Positions 45,877 to 55,693 of a DNA stretch of 64,000 nucleotides are shown here, piece by piece. Where the stretch lies: NCBI GenBank assembly GCA_014656495.1, contig BNCN01000006.1:1-64000 (forward strand). The letters are read 5' to 3'. Each line of letters begins with the position of its first letter. Positions within the stretch are counted from its first letter, which is position 1. The translations under genes and the position numbers were made by a program. The notes beneath the pieces are model-generated. The model searched no databases, had not been told where the DNA came from, and saw nothing but the letters and a program-made list of their open reading frames with translations. Source of the DNA: Comamonas sp. KCTC 72670. Its GTDB lineage: Bacteria; Myxococcota; Myxococcia; Myxococcales; Myxococcaceae.

Positions 45877-45943
45877 ATGTCCCTGGCGGGACGTTCGCCG
45901 GTGCTGCCCGAAAGCCGCCGTCCTGCTCAGGAGAACGTCCCCC

Positions 45944-47617
45944 ATGATTCGACGCCTTACCCTCGCCATCGCCGTGTGCGCGACTGCGTGCGCACCGGAA
46001 GACAGTCCCCCGGAGGTCGCGGAGGCCGCAGTGCTCGGTCAGCAGGAGCAGGCCGCCGAGCCACTGGGCACGCCCACGGAGGCCAACGCCATCCGGTTCC
46101 TCGAGCAGGCCACCTTCGGGCCGAAGCTCGCGGCTGGAGCCAGTCCGCTGCCCATCGATACGGTGGAGTACGTGATGGCGCAGGGCATCACCAACGCCAT
46201 CACCGCTCAAATCAGCGCGCCCCGGTCCACCTACAGCGGCGCGCTGGAGACGCGGGACATCGGCTCGCAGTTCTTCACGAACGCCATCCAGGGGAGGGAC
46301 CAGCTCCGGCAGCGGGTGACGTTCGCGCTGAGCCAGATCTTCGTCGTCTCCCAGAGTGGCATCCCCAACCTGACGAGCACGCCCGAGTCCGAGTCCAAGC
46401 TGGCCATGGCCGGCTACCTCAACACGCTGTCCGCGAACGCCTTCGGCAACTTCCGCGCGCTGCTGGAGGCGATGACGCTGGACCCCGCCATGGGCACGTT
46501 CCTGGACATGGCGAACAACAAGGCCTTCAAGACGAACGGCCAGCCGGTGGCGCCCAACGAGAACTACGCGCGGGAGATGCTCCAGCTCTTCACGCTGGGC
46601 CTCCACAAGCTCAACGATGACGGCACGGAGAAGGTGGACGCCCAGGGGGCGCCCATCCCCACGTACACGGAGGCCCACGTCCAGGCCTTCGCCCACGCGC
46701 TCTCAGGCTGGACGTATGCCAGCGCCAGTGGCTGCCCGGCGGTGGGCCGGTCGAACACGGCCAGCTACGCGGCGAAGATGATGGGCTGTGACGTGAACCA
46801 TGACTCCACGTCGCGTGTCTTGCTCCGGGGCGTGTCCACCACGGCCGGCGGTGGCGCGGCGGCGCACCTGAAGCAGGCGCTGGACAACGTCTTCGCGGAC
46901 CCGAACGTGCCGCCGTTCATCTGCAAGCAGCTCATCCAGCACCTGGTCACCAGCAATCCGCGCCCGGCCTATGTCCGGCGCGTGGTGAACGTCTTCAAGG
47001 ACAATGGCAGCGGCGTGCGCGGGGACCTGCGCGCCGTGGTCCGCGCGATTCTGGAGGACGACGACGCGCGCGGCCCCCAGCCTCCGTTGGCGCAGTACGC
47101 CAGCTACGGGCACCTGCGTTCGCCCGCGTTGTTCGTCACCACGTTGATTCGCTGGCTCAACGGCACGCTCGACACGGTGGGCGGCACCAAGGACCCGGGG
47201 CAGAAGCTGTACGCCTGGAGCAGCGCCATGGGCCAGGCCGTGCCCCGGCCGCCCTCCGTGTTCAGCTACTACCCGCCGAACGCGCCCGCGCCGGGCGGCA
47301 ACGGCCTGCTGGGGCCGGAGTTCGCCATCCTGGACACGGCCACCGTGGCCGCGCGCGCCAACTTCGTGCACGAGCTGCTCTATTCGACCACGCCGGCCAA
47401 CGCGGGCGTCCTGGTGAACGTGAGCGCGCTGCCGGCCGACACCAATGACCTGGTGGTGTGGCTGGGCCGCTACTGGCTCCACCACACGATGTCCTCGGAG
47501 CTCCAGCTCACCGTCTTCAACGCCATCACCGATTCGCGCGCGGGTGACTCGACGCGCAGGCGGAAGCTGGCCGTCTATCTCACGTCGCTCTCCCCCGAGT
47601 TCCAGGTCCAGAGGTAG
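45944..47617 (+). CDS. DUF1800 family exported lipoprotein
   Basis: 557 residues. Signal peptide MIRRLTLAIAVCATACAPED contains a lipobox-like ATAC. DUF1800 blocks are visible: AIRFLEQATFG, LRQRVTFALSQIFVVSQ, NENYAREMLQLFTLG, DVFADPNVPPFICKQLIQHLVTSNP (with N for D at the first position) and FSYYPPN. Together with the downstream DUF1501 gene it forms a pair found in many bacteria, of unknown function and presumably exported to the envelope. The ATG at 45944 has AGGAGA 8 bases upstream. It starts a two-gene unit with 3 bp between. Confidence 0.88.
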   Translation: MIRRLTLAIAVCATACAPEDSPPEVAEAAVLGQQEQAAEPLGTPTEANAIRFLEQATFGPKLAAGASPLPIDTVEYVMAQGITNAITAQISAPRSTYSGALETRDIGSQFFTNAIQGRDQLRQRVTFALSQIFVVSQSGIPNLTSTPESESKLAMAGYLNTLSANAFGNFRALLEAMTLDPAMGTFLDMANNKAFKTNGQPVAPNENYAREMLQLFTLGLHKLNDDGTEKVDAQGAPIPTYTEAHVQAFAHALSGWTYASASGCPAVGRSNTASYAAKMMGCDVNHDSTSRVLLRGVSTTAGGGAAAHLKQALDNVFADPNVPPFICKQLIQHLVTSNPRPAYVRRVVNVFKDNGSGVRGDLRAVVRAILEDDDARGPQPPLAQYASYGHLRSPALFVTTLIRWLNGTLDTVGGTKDPGQKLYAWSSAMGQAVPRPPSVFSYYPPNAPAPGGNGLLGPEFAILDTATVAARANFVHELLYSTTPANAGVLVNVSALPADTNDLVVWLGRYWLHHTMSSELQLTVFNAITDSRAGDSTRRRKLAVYLTSLSPEFQVQR

Positions 47618-47620
47618 CCC

Positions 47621-49171
47621 ATGTCCTTCTCCCGACGACAGTTCCTTCGTGGTACGTCCAGCGGCCTGGGCTTGCTCGCCGCGTCGTCCGCGCTGCCTCG
47701 CTGGCTGGTGGGGGAGGCCCACGCCGCCACCCTCAACGGCTACGCGGGCTACCGCGCCATCGTCAGCGTGTTCCTGCTGGGCGGCAATGACGCCAACAAC
47801 CTCCTGGTGCCGCTGGGCGCCACGCCCTACGCGCACTACCGCGCGGCGCGGCCGAACATCGGCATTCCCCAGGCGGACCTGCTGCCCATCAGCCCGACGG
47901 GGCTGGGGACGAACTCCTACGGGCTGCACCCCGCGCTCACGAAGGTGCAGGCGCTCTTCGGGCAGCAGCGCGCCGCGCTCGTGTGCAACGTGGGCTCGCT
48001 GGTGGTGCCCCTGCGCAAGCCGGACTACGGCAGTGGCACCATGCCCCTGCCGGACAACCTGTACTCGCACAGCGACCAGCAGGATGCGTGGGCCAGCGCC
48101 ATCGCGAATCCCTCCACGGCGCCGGTCCCCTTCGAGCTGGTGGGCAAGGTGACGGGGTGGGGCGGCCGGACGGCGGACAAGCTCCAGGGGCTCAACCCGA
48201 CCCGGCCCCGCTATCCGGACGTCGTCTCGTTCGGCGGCAAGCCGCTGTTCGCCGCGGGCGCCGTGCGCCAGCCGATGATGGTGTCGTCCAGCGGCACGCT
48301 CGCGTTCCGGCAGACGTCCGACGCGAACTTCAACACGCTCCAGACGGAGGCCCTCACCCAGGTGATGGCCCACACCCACGGCGTCACGCTGGAGGCGTCG
48401 TACGGGAGCATCTTCACCCAGGCGCAGACCTTCTCCACGGCCCGCGCGGCGGCGCGCGAGGCGGCGTGGGCCGCGCTCCCGGAGGCCACGCGGGTGGCCA
48501 TTGACGCGCTGTTCGTTCCGCCCGCGGGGGGCTCCAACTGGACGTTGCTCACGCAGCTCTACCAGGTGCTGCGGGACCTCATCGCGGGCGCGACGGCCAC
48601 GGGCCAGGGCGGCCTGGGGCTGCGGCGTCAGGCCTTCTCCGTGGGCCTGGGCGGCTTCGACACGCACGTGGGGCAGGTGTCGACGCAGAGCGCGCTGCTC
48701 ACCCAGCTCGACTTCGCCCTGGATGCCTTCTACCAGGCGCTGACGGTGCTGCGCGCGTCCAACGCCTTCGGCGCCACGCCGCCGCAGGCGACGCTCTTCA
48801 CCATGAGCGACTTCAGCCGGACGATGATGGAGAACTCGGACCGGGGCACGGACCACGCCTGGGGTGGCCACGCCATCGTCATTGGCGAGCGCGTCCAGGG
48901 CGGCCGGTTCTATGGCGCGTACCCGAACCTGGACCTGTCCGGCAACGGGGTGAACAACCTCGACACCACGGACGCGCGGGGCCGCTGGATTCCCACCCTG
49001 TCGGTGGACCAGTACGCCTATTCGCTGGCGTACTGGCTGGGCCTGTCGACAGCCGCCGAGCGCGAGTATGTGTTCCCCAACCTCGCGGGCTACATCACCG
49101 CGGCGACGGCGGGCGGCTTTCCTTCCTCCGCCCGCAACAACCGCGTCGGCTTCATGCTCGCGGATACGTAG
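47621..49171 (+). CDS. DUF1501 Tat-exported protein
   Basis: 516 residues. A twin-arginine signal is evident: SRRQFLRGTSSGLGLLAASS, ending near AHA. The body carries DUF1501 (sulfatase-like alpha/beta fold): VSVFLLGGNDANNLLVPL, RPNIGIPQADLLP, SVGLGGFDTHVGQ and TMSDFSRTMMEN, DHAWGGHAIVIG and GRW. Export by Tat implies that it folds in the cytoplasm, possibly with a metal cofactor. It starts 4 bp after the DUF1800 stop and almost certainly shares its transcript. The biochemical role of the pair is unknown. Confidence 0.9.
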   Translation: MSFSRRQFLRGTSSGLGLLAASSALPRWLVGEAHAATLNGYAGYRAIVSVFLLGGNDANNLLVPLGATPYAHYRAARPNIGIPQADLLPISPTGLGTNSYGLHPALTKVQALFGQQRAALVCNVGSLVVPLRKPDYGSGTMPLPDNLYSHSDQQDAWASAIANPSTAPVPFELVGKVTGWGGRTADKLQGLNPTRPRYPDVVSFGGKPLFAAGAVRQPMMVSSSGTLAFRQTSDANFNTLQTEALTQVMAHTHGVTLEASYGSIFTQAQTFSTARAAAREAAWAALPEATRVAIDALFVPPAGGSNWTLLTQLYQVLRDLIAGATATGQGGLGLRRQAFSVGLGGFDTHVGQVSTQSALLTQLDFALDAFYQALTVLRASNAFGATPPQATLFTMSDFSRTMMENSDRGTDHAWGGHAIVIGERVQGGRFYGAYPNLDLSGNGVNNLDTTDARGRWIPTLSVDQYAYSLAYWLGLSTAAEREYVFPNLAGYITAATAGGFPSSARNNRVGFMLADT

Positions 49172-49226
49172 TCCCGCCGCGGGGCCCCGGTGCGTGTCTC
49201 GCGCCGGGGCCTCGGCCGGGCGCCGC

Positions 49227-50453
49227 CTACTGCGCGGTGCCCTTGGCGAGCTCGGCGACGTAGGCCGCGGCGATCTTGGAGAACTTGAGCGCGTGCGTGG
49301 CGGTGTTGTTGGACTGCGTCAGGGTGTCCCGGGACGTGTGGATGTTGGGGTTCTTCTGGGCGACGGTGCCCTCGAAGGGGATGGACGCCGCGTAGCCCTG
49401 GGCGTGCCACGAGGCGTGGTCCGAGCAACCGTAGCCGCACGACGTGTTGGTGAAGGGCACGCCGACGTACGTCGTGATGAGGTCGCGGATGAACTGGTTT
49501 TGGGGCGCGTTGGTGTTGTCGGTGACGATGCCCACGTCCGCCGTGGCGTTGGGGTGCTTGTAGTTCGTCATGTCGAGCTGCATCACCCCGACGACGTTGA
49601 TGCCCTGGTTCTTGTGCGAGAGGGCGATCTCCCGCGAGCCCCGCAGGCCCGTCTCCTCCGCGGCGTAGGCCATGAACTTCACCGTGCGCTGGGGCCGGTA
49701 GTTGTTCGCCATGGCGGCGCGGATGACCTCGGTGAACGTCGCGATGCCGGACGCGTCGTCATCCGCTCCGGGGGCGGCGCTGGTGGAGCTGATGGAGTCC
49801 AGGTGCCCGCCCACCACGACGACCTCGTTGGGCAGGGTGGTGCCGCGGATGGTCAGGATGACCGAGGGCTGCCGCCAGCCCGAGTGCGGGTAGTACGCCA
49901 CGGTGACGTCCGTGCGCCCCGCGCTGGTGGCGTAGCCCTGCCACTTGTTCAGAATCAGGGCCGCGGCGTCCACGCCCCCTTGTGAGGTCTGGCTGCGCGT
50001 GGGGAAGGCGGACAGCTCGGCGATGGTGGTCCGGATGTTGTCGGCGGAGAGCGCGCCCATCAACGTGTTCACGGTCGCCGCGTTGGTGAGCGTGTAGCTG
50101 ACGGCTTTCTGGTTCTTCGCGGGGGGCAGGGGCTCCAGGGACGCCAGGGCCTCGTCTCGCGACTCGTAGGTGATGAAGCCCGCGCACCGGTCGAACTTCT
50201 CGTGCATGAGCAGCGCCAGCCGCGACAGCTGGGACTCCTTGAGCTGGAACACCCCCGCGTGTTCCTGCTGCTTGAGCGCGGTGGGGACGCTCCACCCCTC
50301 GGCGGCGAAGGTCTCCTGCATGGGCGCGATGGCATCCGTGCCGATGGCAATCCAGACAGTCTTGTCGTTTGGCTTTGCCTTGAGTGGCTCGGCAAAGGCC
50401 AGCGGGGCGTTCAGCAGCAACACGGCTACCGGCATCCAGGTCTTCATCCGCAT
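49227..50453 (-). CDS. M28 aminopeptidase (bacterial leucyl aminopeptidase-like)
   Basis: 408 residues with a signal peptide (MRMKTWMPVAVLLLNAPLAFA). All zinc ligands of family M28 can be read: His in VVGGHLDS, Asp in GADDDASG, the Glu pair in AEETGLRG, Asp in MQLDMTNY and His in GCSDHASWHAQGY. Two Cys near that site (SCGYGC) may form a disulfide, as in Vibrio proteolytica aminopeptidase. It cleaves N-terminal residues from peptides outside the cell, fitting predation and protein feeding. This is an intact relative of the fold lost in the pseudogene at 5.5 kb, though from a different subfamily. Confidence 0.92.
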   Translation of the reverse strand: MRMKTWMPVAVLLLNAPLAFAEPLKAKPNDKTVWIAIGTDAIAPMQETFAAEGWSVPTALKQQEHAGVFQLKESQLSRLALLMHEKFDRCAGFITYESRDEALASLEPLPPAKNQKAVSYTLTNAATVNTLMGALSADNIRTTIAELSAFPTRSQTSQGGVDAAALILNKWQGYATSAGRTDVTVAYYPHSGWRQPSVILTIRGTTLPNEVVVVGGHLDSISSTSAAPGADDDASGIATFTEVIRAAMANNYRPQRTVKFMAYAAEETGLRGSREIALSHKNQGINVVGVMQLDMTNYKHPNATADVGIVTDNTNAPQNQFIRDLITTYVGVPFTNTSCGYGCSDHASWHAQGYAASIPFEGTVAQKNPNIHTSRDTLTQSNNTATHALKFSKIAAAYVAELAKGTAQ

Positions 50454-50638
50454 GGGGCCTCCAAGGGGCTGACTGCGCTGAGCAGCCTCTGCTTTTCCCG
50501 GAAGGAAGGCTTACAATGAGGAACCGGGGCTGTGGAAAAGAGGACATACCTGCCGTGAAGTGCCGGGCGCGCCCGGCGCGACACGCCACCGCCTTGGAAT
50601 GTTTCACCCGGATACCTTCACTGATTGGGAGTCAAATC

Positions 50639-50974
50639 ATGCGTCTTTCCGCGACGTGGTTTTCCTGGATGTGCATCGCCGCCCTGGGCGCCACGGCTTG
50701 TGGTGGCACGGAGCTGGAGGAGGCGCCGGCGCTCGAAGGCGAGCGGCAGGTCGAGCAGTTCAAGTACTACGCGTACTGTGAGACGGACGCGTACGGCTAC
50801 CAGACGGGACGCTGCATCGACTTCCACTCCTACGCGTACTGCGCTGACGCGCCGCTCCTGGGCTGCCATGTGGGCGCCCGCGCGCCCATTTCGCGCGTGA
50901 GCGCGGCCTGCGGCACGTACGTGAACGACTCGAACTGCGATGGGAAGTACCTGCCCGACCTGATTGAAATGTAG
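50639..50974 (+). CDS. Small Cys-rich lipoprotein
   Basis: 111 residues. Signal peptide with lipobox LGATAC, then a short acidic spacer. The mature part has six further Cys (YCETDAYGYQTGRCIDF, YCADAPLLGCHVG, AACGTYVNDSNC) and many Tyr, giving three likely disulfides. The family is not recognised; the Tyr-Tyr-Ala-Tyr-Cys opening resembles small secreted myxobacterial peptides only loosely. The ATG at 50639 follows GGGAGT 9 bases upstream. Likely an outer-membrane or secreted protein. Confidence 0.65.
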   Translation: MRLSATWFSWMCIAALGATACGGTELEEAPALEGERQVEQFKYYAYCETDAYGYQTGRCIDFHSYAYCADAPLLGCHVGARAPISRVSAACGTYVNDSNCDGKYLPDLIEM

Positions 50975-51121
50975 TGTGGAGCAGCCGGGCGGCGTGTCAC
51001 CTGCTCGCCATGAATCCCGCGCGTCCTGGTCGCATCGGTCTGTCATCGACCCGGCGCGCCGGGCGCCTTCCGCCCGTGCATCGCTTGCACGGCGCGGGGG
51101 CTGCGGGAAGGATGGACGGCC

Positions 51122-52723
51122 ATGGACTGCGACTGGCTCATCATCGGCTCGGGCTTCGGAGGCAGCGTCAGCGCGCTCCGGCTGACCGAGAAGGGCTACC
51201 GCGTCATGGTGTTGGAGAAGGGGCGGCGCTTGAACGCCCCCGACTTCCCGAAGACGAACTGGGACCTGCGACGCTGGCTGTGGATGCCCACGCTGGGGTG
51301 GCGGGGGCTGTTCGAGATGTCGTTCTTCCGGCACGTCACCGTGCTGTCGGGAGTGGGCGTGGGCGGCGGCTCGCTCGTGTACGCCAACACGCTGCCCATC
51401 CCGAAGGACGACTTCTTCCAGGCCGCCTCGTGGGGGCACCTCGCGGCGTGGAAGGAGGAGCTGGCGCCGCACTACGCCACCGCCCGGAGGATGCTGGGCG
51501 CCACCCCCAACCCCCTGCGCACCGTGCCCGACCAGGTGTTGCAGGAGGTGGGCGCGGACATGGGCCGCACGGAGTTCCAGCCGTCCACCGTCGCGGTGTA
51601 CTTCGGCGAGTCCGGCATCACGGTGAAGGACCCGTACTTCAACGGTGAGGGGCCCGACCGCACGGGCTGCAACGCGTGTGGTGGCTGCATGCTGGGCTGC
51701 CGTCATGGCGCGAAGAACACCCTCGACAAGAACTACCTCTACCTGGCGGAGCGGCGCGGCCTCACGCTGCACGCGGACACCGAGGTCACCTGGGTGCGTC
51801 CGCTGCCCGAAGGGGGCTACGAGGTCGAGGCGCTCCAGGGCTCGCGGCGCTTCTTCCGCAAGCAGGTGCGCTTCACCGCGCGGCACGTCGTCTTCGCCGG
51901 GGGCGTGCTGGGGACGGTGGACCTGCTGTTGAAGCTGAAGGCGAGCCCCCAGGGGTTGCCGCGCCTGTCGGACCGCCTGGGGGACGGGGTCCGCACCAAC
52001 TCCGAGGCGCTGATGGGCATCGTCAGCGGGCGCAAGGAGCATGACCTGTCGCGGGGCATCGCGATTGGCTCCATCCTGCACACCGACGCGCAGTCGCACC
52101 TGGAGCCGGTGCGCTACTCGGCGGGGTCGGGGTTCTTCCGGTTGTTGATGGCGCCGCAGGTGCCCGGTGCCACGATGTTCCAGCGCCTGACGCGGCTGGT
52201 GGCGGTGCTGGCCCGGCATCCCTTGCGCTTCCTCAAGGCGTGGTTCGTCCCGGAGTTCGCGAAGCGGACGGTGATTCTCCTCTACATGCGGACGCAGGAG
52301 GGGCACCTGCGCATGCAGCGCTCCAAGCGGTTGGGGCTGGGCACGTCACTTCAGTCCGGGCCCGCGCCCTCGGCCAACATGCCAGAGGTCTTCGAGCTGG
52401 CGCGGCGGGTGGCGGAGAAGCTGGACGGCTACCCGATGACGATGGTGGTCGAGACGATCCTGGGCATCCCGACGACCGCGCACATCCTGGGCGGCTGCTG
52501 CATGGGGGACTCGGCCCAGACGGGCGTCATCGACTCCCAGCATCGCGTGTTCGGCTACGACGGTTTGTATGTCGTGGACGGGGCCGCCATCTCCGCGAAC
52601 CCGGGGGTGAATCCGTCCCTCACGATTACGGCCCTGGCCGAGCGGGCGATGAGCTTCATCCCCAGGGCCAGGACCGTGGAGGCCGGGGCGCCCGCGTCCA
52701 CTGCGGGCGCCCACGTGGGCTGA
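51122..52723 (+). CDS. GMC-family FAD oxidoreductase (cholesterol oxidase-like)
   Basis: 533 residues. FAD-binding begins at residue 5 (WLIIGSGFGGSVSALRLTEKGYRVMVLEKG); SGVGVGGGSLVYANT, FAGGVLGTVDLL and the C-terminal VDGAAISANPGVNPSLTITALAERA complete the GMC pattern. GCNACGGCMLGCRHGAKNTLDKNYL is the Cys-rich block seen in the cholesterol oxidase/steroid dehydrogenase-like branch. The electron acceptor and substrate are unknown; sterols or other alcohols are possible, and some myxobacteria make or use sterols. No signal peptide. Confidence 0.88.
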   Translation: MDCDWLIIGSGFGGSVSALRLTEKGYRVMVLEKGRRLNAPDFPKTNWDLRRWLWMPTLGWRGLFEMSFFRHVTVLSGVGVGGGSLVYANTLPIPKDDFFQAASWGHLAAWKEELAPHYATARRMLGATPNPLRTVPDQVLQEVGADMGRTEFQPSTVAVYFGESGITVKDPYFNGEGPDRTGCNACGGCMLGCRHGAKNTLDKNYLYLAERRGLTLHADTEVTWVRPLPEGGYEVEALQGSRRFFRKQVRFTARHVVFAGGVLGTVDLLLKLKASPQGLPRLSDRLGDGVRTNSEALMGIVSGRKEHDLSRGIAIGSILHTDAQSHLEPVRYSAGSGFFRLLMAPQVPGATMFQRLTRLVAVLARHPLRFLKAWFVPEFAKRTVILLYMRTQEGHLRMQRSKRLGLGTSLQSGPAPSANMPEVFELARRVAEKLDGYPMTMVVETILGIPTTAHILGGCCMGDSAQTGVIDSQHRVFGYDGLYVVDGAAISANPGVNPSLTITALAERAMSFIPRARTVEAGAPASTAGAHVG

Positions 52724-52725
52724 GG

Positions 52726-53241
52726 CTACAGGCGGACCTGGAGCTCGTAGCGGCGGTTCTTCGCCTTCTTGGCGGCGGTGTCGTCGGGCTTCACCAGCGG
52801 CTTCTCGGAGCCGAAGCCCACGGCGACGATTTCCGCGCGGGGGATGCCTCGGGCGATGAGCTCCTTGACGATGGTCTCCGCGCGCTGCTCGCTGAGCTTC
52901 TTGTTCTTGGCCGCGTCACCCGTGGAGTCGGTGTGGCCGGAGACCTCGAACTTGTAGGACTTCACGCCCGCGGCGACGAGCTGCTTCTTGGCGTCGACGA
53001 GCGCGTTGGTCAGCTTCTTGAGCTTCGCGTCGCAGCCTGCTTCGAGCGTGGCGGTGCCCGTCTTGAAGCTGCACTGGTTCTGCCGGCCTTCGTCCATGAG
53101 CTTCGTGTTGACGCGCTTCTCCACGGTGGCCTTGCCGGCGTTGCCAGCGGCCTTGCCAAGGGAGTCGAGCGCGCCCTGCGCGGAGGCCACTCCGGGAAGG
53201 GTGAGCAGCGACACGGCGATGCACAGTGCCTTGAGCTTCAT
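52726..53241 (-). CDS. OmpA-family periplasmic protein
   Basis: 171 residues. Signal peptide MKLKALCIAVSLLTLPGVASA. After a short spacer with a Cys pair (NQCSFKTGTATLEAGCDAK) comes a complete OmpA C-terminal domain: SYKFEVSGHTDSTGDAAKNKKLSEQRAETIVKELIARGI, ending NRRYELQV, which binds meso-diaminopimelate of peptidoglycan. The ATG at 53241 has GAGGAG 9-14 bases upstream. Convergent with the GMC gene, 2 bp between stops. A periplasmic linker protein. Confidence 0.9.
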   Translation of the reverse strand: MKLKALCIAVSLLTLPGVASAQGALDSLGKAAGNAGKATVEKRVNTKLMDEGRQNQCSFKTGTATLEAGCDAKLKKLTNALVDAKKQLVAAGVKSYKFEVSGHTDSTGDAAKNKKLSEQRAETIVKELIARGIPRAEIVAVGFGSEKPLVKPDDTAAKKAKNRRYELQVRL

Positions 53242-53395
53242 GCGTGAGGACTCCTCGGTGGGGGGCGGGTTCGCCCGGTGGGAGGCTGCCCAGGTCGCGC
53301 GGGTTCGTCCAGCGGCACGATGACCCTCGAGGAGGGAGGCGGGCGGCGCGTCCGCTCGGCTGGTAAAACTTGCCTCGCACCCTGAGGACGGCAGC

Positions 53396-54895
53396 ATGTC
53401 GCTCCAGGTCCCTTCGCACAGCGAGGCAGGCGTGAGCGGCAGCAGTCGAATGGAGCGGTGGAAGCAGCTTCTGTCGGGTTATCGGGTCGGGTCGGACAAG
53501 AAGGCGGTGCGGGAGCCGCCCCCGGTCCTGAGCGAGATGGACGCGCTGCTCCAGGACGAGCGGACGGAATACGACCGGGACTATGACCGCATCGTCTTCT
53601 CCGCGGAGTTCCGCTGCCTGCACGACAAGACGCAGGTGTTTCCGCTCTCCACGAGCGACTACACGCGCACGCGGTTGACCCACAGCATCGAGGCCTCGTG
53701 CGTGGGGCGCTCCCTGGGGGCGCTCGCGGGGCGGGGGTTGCGGGCTCGTGGGGTGCTGGTGGAGCCCTCGCATCTGGGCACCATCGTGGCGGCGGCGTGC
53801 CTGGCGCATGACATTGGCAACCCGCCCTTCGGGCACTCCGGCGAGGCGGCCATCCAGCACTGGGTGGCGCAGCGGTTGGTGAAGCCGGGGGAGGGGCGGC
53901 CCAGTCCCTTCGCGTCGTTGGCGGAGTGGCATGACCTGGAGTCCTTCGAGGGCAACGCGCAGGGGTTCCGCATCCTCAACCGGCTCCAGTCGCGCGAGCG
54001 CCGGGGCGGCCTGCGGTACACGGCCGCGACGCTGGGGGCCATGAGCAAGTACCCGCGCGCTTCCGTGCTGCCCGGCGGGCGTGGGCGGGACAAGGAGCGC
54101 GTGTCGGAGAAGAAGTTCGGTTACTTCCAGGACGACGAGGAGCTGGCGCTGGAGGCCTACCGGGCCATGGGGCTGGTGGAGCGGGAGCCCGGCGTCTTCT
54201 CCCGTCATCCCCTGGCGTTCCTCGTCGAGGCCGCGGATGACATCTGCTACGCGGTCATCGACCTGGAGGACTCCGCGAAGTTGGGGCTGATTCCCACCCG
54301 GGATGCGTGTGAGCTGCTGGAGGCGGTGCTGCCCAAGCCGGTGAATGGGCCCGTGCGTCCGCCGCCGTCGCACCTGGAGACGCGGCTGGCCCAGGCGCGG
54401 GCGCGGGCGATTGGTGAGCTCATCCAGGCCTGCGTGAAGGTCTTCCTGGACAACGTGGAGGCGATGGAGGCGGGGACGTGGGAGACGCCGCTGGCGTCCG
54501 CGCGTGACGACGTGAAGCAGCCGCTGAAGGCCATCCGCAATCTCACCCGGCGTTACGGCTACGAAAGCGAGCGCGTGCTTCAAATCGAGAGCGCGGGCTT
54601 CAAGACGCTGGGCGGCTTGCTGGACATGTTCGCGATGGCGGTCGTGACGGACACGCCGAATCGCGAGGAGAAGAAGCTGCGGCAACTGCTGCCGTTGGAC
54701 TTGTTCCAACGTCCGGAGCACGCCCGGGAGACGCAGTCGGAGCACGCGTCCCGGGAGGAGGCCATCAACGAGGCGGTGGCCCGCCTCTCGAAGTACCAGC
54801 GGCTGCTCTGCGTGACGGACTACATCTCGGGGATGACGGACGGCTTCGCGGTGGAGCTGTTCCAGCGCCTGTCCGGCATCAAGCTGCCGACGTAG
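53396..54895 (+). CDS. dgt: dGTPase (deoxyguanosinetriphosphate triphosphohydrolase-like)
   Basis: 499 residues with the HD-domain metal site: RLTHSIEAS (His96) and AHDIGNPPFGHSGE (His138-Asp139), followed by the conserved EGNAQGFRILNRLQ and DICYAVIDLED with the last metal Asp. It hydrolyses dNTPs, usually dGTP, to nucleoside and tripolyphosphate, tuning the dNTP pool. The N-terminal 30 residues are variable. The start at 53396 is divergent from the OmpA gene across 154 bp, which should hold both promoters. Confidence 0.92.
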   Translation: MSLQVPSHSEAGVSGSSRMERWKQLLSGYRVGSDKKAVREPPPVLSEMDALLQDERTEYDRDYDRIVFSAEFRCLHDKTQVFPLSTSDYTRTRLTHSIEASCVGRSLGALAGRGLRARGVLVEPSHLGTIVAAACLAHDIGNPPFGHSGEAAIQHWVAQRLVKPGEGRPSPFASLAEWHDLESFEGNAQGFRILNRLQSRERRGGLRYTAATLGAMSKYPRASVLPGGRGRDKERVSEKKFGYFQDDEELALEAYRAMGLVEREPGVFSRHPLAFLVEAADDICYAVIDLEDSAKLGLIPTRDACELLEAVLPKPVNGPVRPPPSHLETRLAQARARAIGELIQACVKVFLDNVEAMEAGTWETPLASARDDVKQPLKAIRNLTRRYGYESERVLQIESAGFKTLGGLLDMFAMAVVTDTPNREEKKLRQLLPLDLFQRPEHARETQSEHASREEAINEAVARLSKYQRLLCVTDYISGMTDGFAVELFQRLSGIKLPT

Positions 54896-54906
54896 CGCGG
54901 GGGGCG

Positions 54907-55641
54907 TCAGTCCCCGGAGACGGCGAGCTGCCAGTCGCCTTCAGGCGTGATGCCCACGCGCAGGCCCAGGTAGCCGCCCTGGTCCTTCATCCCCGCGAGC
55001 TCCGCCTCGGAGTAGATGCCTTTGACGGCGCCCCAATCCTTGTCGGACTTCGCGCCGGTGACGTGGACCGCCGGCCAGAAGTAGAGGTTGCCTTCCTTCG
55101 CATAGGGCAGGTTCAGGACCTGGACGATGCGCGCCAGCTCGGGGTTGCCGTTCTTCTCCGACTTGCGCCAGTAGTCGCCCGCGTCGGTGTCACCGCCGTA
55201 GGAGAAGCGCACGGCCTTGCCGTTCTCGTCCGCCAACGTGTTGAGCGCGGCGTAATCACACGCGACCGCGGCGGCGATGATGCGCTGACGCATGGACTCC
55301 ACGGGAGGCGGAAGGGTGGGTGACGCGGGCTCCGCGCGCGGCGACAGGCCCGAGGCCGAGCACGTGGCCTTCTCTCCAGCAGGTGCCCCCGTGTACTCGC
55401 CCACGCCGGAGTCGTTCGCCCCCGCCGCCTGGGTACCCGAGTCACCCTCGGCCGTCGCCGTGGGCTGCTGCGTTTCCGGTGGTGGTGCGGTGTTGCCCGT
55501 GCCTTCAGGCGTGGGCGTCGGGGCCACAGCGGGGGCGGCCGGCTTTCCGGAGTCGGTTCCCGCGGCGGGAGCAGGGGTTCGCTCGGTGCAAGCGAAGAGC
55601 GAGGCAGCGACGCAAAGCGACAGCAGCGAGGTGCGGTTCAT
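54907..55641 (-). CDS. Lipoprotein of unknown function
   Basis: 244 residues. Lipoprotein signal MNRTSLLSLCVAASLFAC, then a Pro/Thr/Ala-rich linker of about 90 residues. A single globular domain follows (about 112-244; RQRIIAAAVACDYAALNTLADENGKAVRFSYGG, then WPAVHVTGAKSDKDWGAVKGIYSEAEL and WQLAVSGD). The domain is not recognised, though similar stand-alone domains seem to occur in other bacteria. Convergent to dgt, 11 bp between stop codons. Outer-membrane anchored by inference. Confidence 0.7.
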   Translation of the reverse strand: MNRTSLLSLCVAASLFACTERTPAPAAGTDSGKPAAPAVAPTPTPEGTGNTAPPPETQQPTATAEGDSGTQAAGANDSGVGEYTGAPAGEKATCSASGLSPRAEPASPTLPPPVESMRQRIIAAAVACDYAALNTLADENGKAVRFSYGGDTDAGDYWRKSEKNGNPELARIVQVLNLPYAKEGNLYFWPAVHVTGAKSDKDWGAVKGIYSEAELAGMKDQGGYLGLRVGITPEGDWQLAVSGD

Positions 55642-55693
55642 GGCGCACCCGTTCTAGTCCAGCGGCGTTACACGCGGCGCCGGTTTTGGTTTC

